This document shows, in pieces, positions 14,615 through 18,892 of a stretch of DNA of 18,892 bases (position 1 is the stretch's first letter; every line of letters begins with the position of its first letter). The notes under the pieces are model-generated. The model made no database searches and was not told the DNA's origin. It was given only the letters and a program-made list of their open reading frames with translations. Source of the DNA: Bacteroidota bacterium (GTDB lineage: Bacteria > Bacteroidota > Bacteroidia > Chitinophagales > Chitinophagaceae); assembly GCA_023426425.1 (NCBI GenBank), contig JAFAAT010000042.1:1-18892 (forward strand), given 5' to 3'. A program made the position numbers and the translations under genes.

Positions 14615-17600
14615 TTAGCGCAAAATCAACTTCTTCACCTGTTTTTCAGCACCCAACTTCAGCTCCACAAAATAGACTCCACGCGGCATTGTACCAAGAT
14701 CCATTTCAGCTTCAGTTTCTGATCCTGAGTTAGGAAGCTTCTTTTGGTACACCTGCTGGCCAGTGATTGTATAGACGCCTAAAACGATCTCCTTGTTAGC
14801 CCGTAGGCCAGAAACTTTCACCTTCACCAGGCCTGTAGCCGGATTTGGATACATATCAAAGCTGAATCCACTGTTGGCATGACCAATTCCCATGCTACCT
14901 TTCGGCATGATCTTCACCGCAAAATCTTCAGTTTCACCGGAAGTATAAGGACCGCAGGCTTCGTCTGAAGGTACATTTGGTCCTGTATCATTGTTGATGA
15001 TCAGACGCATACCTGTTGGTATGCCCATAACTGCCGTATTCGGAATATCAAGATTACTGTTGATAAAGACATTGGTTGCATCAGTGAATCCTGTCCATAC
15101 CCGCTCAGAAGGCACATCGTAAACAAAGTTGTTATTATAGTCGATAAATAGCGTCACCTTGGCATCCTGGTGGTTGTTGTCCTTTATTATATGGTACAAG
15201 GCAACGGGATAGCTACTGTCGGCATACAATGTCATCACTGGTGCAGGATGGCCTGTGTAGGGCTTTACTGCCACTGGGTTGTTCAGATGTGGTCCACCCG
15301 AGTTGAAAATATAGCTTCCTATACTAAATGCACCTATATCGGATAAGTCGCTGGAGCCACCATTGGCGAAGCTTTCGCAATAACATTCATAAGGTGCTTT
15401 GATTGTTAGCGTTACGGGAAGCGTGTAGCTCGGGAGACCTGTAGCGGCGCAGTTCATTTTTAACCTGTACCAGGTGTTCTGTGTACCTGAAGTCAGGTTT
15501 ATTACATCCATACTGTCGGTGCCGGCAATTTCTGACCAGTTGACTCCGTCTGTGGATTCTTCCCAGATCCAGGTGAGGCCGGAACGGAATTTCTCATGAG
15601 TCGTGTCTGTCAGCGTGAATGGGAAGCCAGGACAAAGCAAGGTATCAGAGATGCGTGCCACACCAGGATTGGTAGAACCATCACAGGGTGGGTAATTGAT
15701 ATAAGCCAGATAATCCTCTGTTTCGCCATTCGTGTAGCTCAGGCAAGGATCCGGGAAGGCAGAGGCTCCCTGTACCATAACCACCCTCAGACCTGTGTAA
15801 CCCACAGGTGCATTTGCAGGGATATGGAAGCTGTCTACTGCCATTTGGTTCAGAGAGTTGGTCACCTTTTGGAAAATCTTTTCATTTATAGGATCGAAAA
15901 CACCATTGGTGTCAAGATCCAGGTAAATAGCTACGACTGAAGGGACATACCCTGCAGAATTGATTTGGGTCACATCAAAACGGTAGACGCTGTCTTTGTA
16001 GAAATCAACAGCCGGTAGCAAAGTGTTGTCGGTATAGATCTTGTTCGCGTCAGGATTGTTGGTCAGCGGCGAGGCAGTTCCGTAGCTTGCCACGATTGCA
16101 CCTCCCGGAATTTTCTTAACAGTGAAGTTGCCGATATCAGAACCAGCTCCGCTTTGAGCTGTAGAATTGCAGTAACAGAAATAAAAGCTGCCGAGGGTAA
16201 TGTACATACCAGCTGTGGTATCAGACAAGGAGGAATTCGTGCAATTCACGATCAGGCGATACCAGGTAGGTGTGGTGATGCTGGTAGTGTACTGAGAGTT
16301 TGTAGCACCAGGGATGTCGGTCCAGTTGATGCCATCAGGAGATTCCTGCCATTGGTTAGTGATGCCTCCTGCGATGGTGGTTCCGGTGGTAGTCAGTGTG
16401 AAGTCCTGACCAGAACAGGCAACCAGAGAATCTACTGTGCCAGCATCAGGAGCTCCGGCACAGGGCATGAGCACTTTGACATTGTCGATACCCAGATCGT
16501 CTGAAAAATCCGATACGGCACGGAACCGGATGACAGTCTGGGCTGAGTTGCTTACGATCGGTACGCTTCTGAATGTCCAGCCGGTAGCGGTTGTCCAGCT
16601 TTGCAACTGGTTGAATATAGCACCACCATCTGTTGAAAGCCAGATCTGGATTTCATCGGCTCCGGTGGGATTTATCTGGTGGAACTGTAACTCTTTTGTT
16701 CCTGGTACGCTGCAGTCTACGAAGAGATCGAGGTCGCCCCAGCTACCCCAGTTAGCCATCCAGCTATGGAAGCGGGCAGAATGTCCACCTGTGAAGGAAG
16801 GCGGAGTATAGGCCCCGTCGTTGGGCAGGAACCAATTGGCTGAGGCACCTTCATCGTCCCTTCTCCAGGAGAGGTCACCGGTCGCAGGCGTATTTAACCA
16901 ATTGTTTGAAGGAACGTCGGATACGTCGCATGCGTTTGTCCAGGCCTCAAAATCCTGGACATAAGGCAGTGTGGCATATACAGGAGGAGCGATGTTGAGT
17001 ATTACCGGATCTGTTGTATCAGAAAGCCCACTGCCAGCGCAGGTTACCACCAGCCTGTATTGTGTGGTGTCATAAACCAGTGCCGTGGTATAGTTAATAC
17101 TGTTGCTACCTACGTTGTTCCAGGTGCTGCCATTATCTATACTTTGCTGCCACTGGTAGGTTATGCCTCCGCCCATAGTGGCGCCAATGACCTGTAAATT
17201 GTAGGAGTAGCCAGGACAGTTGTTGATAGGGCCGGCGGGGCTAAGGTTTCCTGCGACAGGAGTGCCGGAACATGGTGCTGCTATATACACACTGTCGAGA
17301 CCTATATCGGTCCAGTCGAAGTTGTACACTTTGGCCTGGAAGCGCAGAATGGTTTGGGCTGAATTGGTTGACAGAGGTACATAATGTTTTTTCCAGAAAA
17401 ATGCAGAGTCGAAGCTACCGATCTGGCTGAAGCTGGAACCTCCATTAGTTGAAAGCCAAAGCGTGAGGCTGTCGCCCTGGGTGAAGGAATTATCATTGAT
17501 ATGGTAGAAATAAAGTCCCTTGTCTCCCGATTGCTGACTGGCATCGAGGTAAAGGTCAAGGGTTCCGATTGCACCACCCGTGTTTGCAGAGGGGAAACGG

Positions 17601-18679
17601 GCGCTATGGGCGCCGCTCACAGAAGCGGGGAAATAGGCACCGAAGGAGCTTGTCCAGTTGGCTGTGTTTCCCTGATCTTCCCTGCGCCAGGAGCTGTCTC
17701 CGGTAGAAGGGCTGTTGGTCCAGTTGGTTCCGGCACCTGCAGGAATATCAGAGTTATCACAGTAGTTGGTCCAGCTCTCAAAATCCTGGAAATATGGCAG
17801 CGGTGCATAGGTAGGTGGAGCGGCATTGACTGCCACCGAAGCGCTGGTGTCGGTAAGCGAGCTGTTGGCACAGGTGATATACACACGGTAAAGCGCGTTA
17901 CCGGTTACGGTGAAGGTGTAGAAAGGATCGTTGGTACCTACATTAGACCAGCTGACGCCGCCGTTGACGGACTGTTGCCATTGAAAGGTGTAGCCGCTGG
18001 CGATGGGGATGGAGACGGTAAGCGTCTGGGTTGCACCAGCGCAGGAAGAAATGGGTCCTGCAGGATTGATGCTGGTGATTGCCGGTGTTCCTGCGCAGGG
18101 TGGTGCAGGGAGTATATTGGCCATGTAGTCGTGCGTTTCACCAAAGTTGAAAAGCAGACAGGGGTCGAAATTATTTGGCTGATTGTAGATGAGGCGCACC
18201 CGCATTCGTTTGAGTCCGGTAGGAGCGTTGATGGGTATGGCCACACTGATATTGGCAGGTGAACCAGATCCGAAAGGTCCTGTGATTGCAGTAACTGCTT
18301 CGGAGGGGGAAAAGACTGTATTGCTATCGAAGTCTATCCAAACCTGGACATATTCGTTGCTGGAGAAATTGGTGGAGACGGTGCCTGTGTATGTGCCGCC
18401 CTGCATCAGGTCGATGGCTGGGAAAACGCTGGTGCGGTCTTCATAGCCATTGTTTGGGCCGCAACCGGTGTTAAGGTCGCTGATGGTGGAAGTGCCCTGT
18501 CCTGTAAGGGTGAAGCTATTGATATCGTCGGTTGAACCGCAGCCGAAATCATATGTTGGGATGCAATATTGGGCGCTGGATTCTGTGACAGTTCCTGCAA
18601 GGGCCAGAGTGGTAAGAGCCGGCAGGAGGTAGTGTTTCAGGGACAGTTTTTCAATGAACTTTGTAAAGCTATAGTCCAT
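14615..18679 (-). CDS. T9SS-secreted multidomain surface protein, paralogue with N-terminal GEVED domain
   Basis: The 1354-residue protein has a signal peptide (about 1-37, hydrophobic 17-30, cleavage near ESSAQ). Modules: GEVED 1 (38-190: YCIPTYDFGC, WIDFDSNTVFSPSE, GETHDYMANI), Ig-like 1 (194-287), MAM-like 1 (291-467: YFQDFESW, SWRREDQG, SARFPS), Ig-like 2 (470-563), MAM-like 2 (568-737: YVQDFEAW, SWRRDDEG, SARFHS), Ig-like 3 (740-828), GEVED 2 (833-996: YLDLDTNGVFDPINE, GETEDYLAYI), Ig-like 4 (999-1094), GEVED 3 (1098-1257: FIDYNNNFVYD, GETEDFAVKI), and a type A sorting domain (about 1270-1354: DMYPNPATG ... RGVYFVELKL ... KKLILR). From Ig-like 1 onward the order matches the 1380-aa protein domain for domain, indicating tandem duplication. 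Likely a cell-surface adhesin; the ligand is unknown. The ATG at 18679 gives a complete signal peptide. Confidence 0.93.
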   Translation of the reverse strand: MDYSFTKFIEKLSLKHYLLPALTTLALAGTVTESSAQYCIPTYDFGCGSTDDINSFTLTGQGTSTISDLNTGCGPNNGYEDRTSVFPAIDLMQGGTYTGTVSTNFSSNEYVQVWIDFDSNTVFSPSEAVTAITGPFGSGSPANISVAIPINAPTGLKRMRVRLIYNQPNNFDPCLLFNFGETHDYMANILPAPPCAGTPAITSINPAGPISSCAGATQTLTVSIPIASGYTFQWQQSVNGGVSWSNVGTNDPFYTFTVTGNALYRVYITCANSSLTDTSASVAVNAAPPTYAPLPYFQDFESWTNYCDNSDIPAGAGTNWTNSPSTGDSSWRREDQGNTANWTSSFGAYFPASVSGAHSARFPSANTGGAIGTLDLYLDASQQSGDKGLYFYHINDNSFTQGDSLTLWLSTNGGSSFSQIGSFDSAFFWKKHYVPLSTNSAQTILRFQAKVYNFDWTDIGLDSVYIAAPCSGTPVAGNLSPAGPINNCPGYSYNLQVIGATMGGGITYQWQQSIDNGSTWNNVGSNSINYTTALVYDTTQYRLVVTCAGSGLSDTTDPVILNIAPPVYATLPYVQDFEAWTNACDVSDVPSNNWLNTPATGDLSWRRDDEGASANWFLPNDGAYTPPSFTGGHSARFHSWMANWGSWGDLDLFVDCSVPGTKELQFHQINPTGADEIQIWLSTDGGAIFNQLQSWTTATGWTFRSVPIVSNSAQTVIRFRAVSDFSDDLGIDNVKVLMPCAGAPDAGTVDSLVACSGQDFTLTTTGTTIAGGITNQWQESPDGINWTDIPGATNSQYTTSITTPTWYRLIVNCTNSSLSDTTAGMYITLGSFYFCYCNSTAQSGAGSDIGNFTVKKIPGGAIVASYGTASPLTNNPDANKIYTDNTLLPAVDFYKDSVYRFDVTQINSAGYVPSVVAIYLDLDTNGVFDPINEKIFQKVTNSLNQMAVDSFHIPANAPVGYTGLRVVMVQGASAFPDPCLSYTNGETEDYLAYINYPPCDGSTNPGVARISDTLLCPGFPFTLTDTTHEKFRSGLTWIWEESTDGVNWSEIAGTDSMDVINLTSGTQNTWYRLKMNCAATGLPSYTLPVTLTIKAPYECYCESFANGGSSDLSDIGAFSIGSYIFNSGGPHLNNPVAVKPYTGHPAPVMTLYADSSYPVALYHIIKDNNHQDAKVTLFIDYNNNFVYDVPSERVWTGFTDATNVFINSNLDIPNTAVMGIPTGMRLIINNDTGPNVPSDEACGPYTSGETEDFAVKIMPKGSMGIGHANSGFSFDMYPNPATGLVKVKVSGLRANKEIVLGVYTITGQQVYQKKLPNSGSETEAEMDLGTMPRGVYFVELKLGAEKQVKKLILR

Positions 18680-18725
18680 AAATGGGTAATTGTTGAATCG
18701 ATAAATCTAAAAGTTCTTAAGACAT

Positions 18726-18733
18726 CTAAAGTA
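18726..18733 (-). promoter_or_regulatory. Weak -7-like element before the 1354-aa surface-protein gene
   Basis: The minus strand reads TACTTTAG, a near match to TAnnTTTG (seven of eight positions), 46 bases upstream of the ATG at 18679. The sequence before it is T-rich but has no clear TTTG -33 box. The rest of 18734-18818 is G-rich on the plus strand, with four G3-5 runs (about 18750-18790). Confidence 0.35.
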
Positions 18734-18818
18734 TTAATTTTAAATGACAGTAAAAAAAGGGTTTTCGTTGGGTTAGGGGTGGTTTTGGGGGTAGGTTGAA
18801 TAGGCATGGGTTTGAGAG

Positions 18819-18892
18819 GAGTGCACCTACGGCGCACGAGTCGGGAGATAAATCAATGTGCTACAGAGCGGTTGCCCCGCACGTGCGGGGCA
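18819..18892 (-). repeat. Bipartite hairpin repeat, copy 3 (inverted, cut by the window edge)
   Basis: On the minus strand this reads: perfect 20-base palindrome TGCCCCGCACGTGCGGGGCA (18892-18873), constant core accgctctgtag, a 23-base linker, then hairpin 2 GTGCGCC-GTA-GGTGCAC (18837-18821). Order and orientation match the copies at 660-856, but the linker and hairpin 2 bases differ. One pair of hairpin 2 is a G-U wobble in this orientation and an A-C mismatch in the other, which favours folding of minus-strand RNA. The element points towards the downstream surface-protein gene, about 140 bases before its start. Its lead-in lies beyond the window. Confidence 0.7.

Noticed and set aside
17501..18262. 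Plus-strand open frame of 253 codons opposite the 1354-aa surface protein
   Set aside because: It is antisense to conserved GEVED and MAM-like domains and is rich in Gly/Val/Arg as expected from a reverse reading; no independent signal.

Overview
The window looks like chromosomal DNA from a member of the Bacteroidota, most likely a Chitinophaga-like (Chitinophagaceae) bacterium. The evidence is two giant secreted proteins with C-terminal type IX secretion (T9SS) sorting domains and GEVED/Ig-like/MAM-like modules, a full-length B12-dependent ribonucleotide reductase, TAnnTTTG-like promoter elements, and start codons without clear Shine-Dalgarno sequences. The genus is an inference from protein style, not a search result.

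Layout, left to right: the 3' part of an unrecognised plus-strand gene (to 545); a gap with two tandem copies of a structured double-hairpin repeat (about 660-856); then only minus-strand genes. These are a two-gene unit (small four-helix membrane protein, then a PlsC-type acyltransferase, 2080-855); a two-gene unit (YfiT/BstA-like DinB-fold protein, then an LtaS/MdoB-like membrane phosphotransferase, 4890-2410); a prohibitin/SPFH membrane protein (6286-5387); nrdJ (9949-6626); and two tandem paralogous T9SS surface proteins of 1354 and 1380 residues (18679-14615 and 14498-10356). Several genes concern the cell envelope: phospholipid acylation, head-group or glycan phosphotransfer, membrane scaffolding and surface adhesion. 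NrdJ makes deoxynucleotides.

The most unusual content lies between the genes. Family 1 is a modular repeat whose four modules (T-rich M1, GC-rich M2, G-rich heptad tract M3, hairpin M4) recur in one cyclic order in four successive gaps (2136-2383, 5001-5382, 6334-6528, 10167-10295). It always has the same orientation, opposite to the flanking genes. Family 2 is a bipartite hairpin element (two copies near 660-856 on the plus strand, one at 18819-18892 on the minus strand). Its stems differ in sequence between copies but keep their pairing around a constant 'ccgctctgtag' core, which suggests a structured nucleic-acid element. A perfect DnaA-box sequence inside an 8-bp inverted repeat lies about 95 bp upstream of nrdJ.

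No tRNA, rRNA, CRISPR array, transposase or phage gene was seen.
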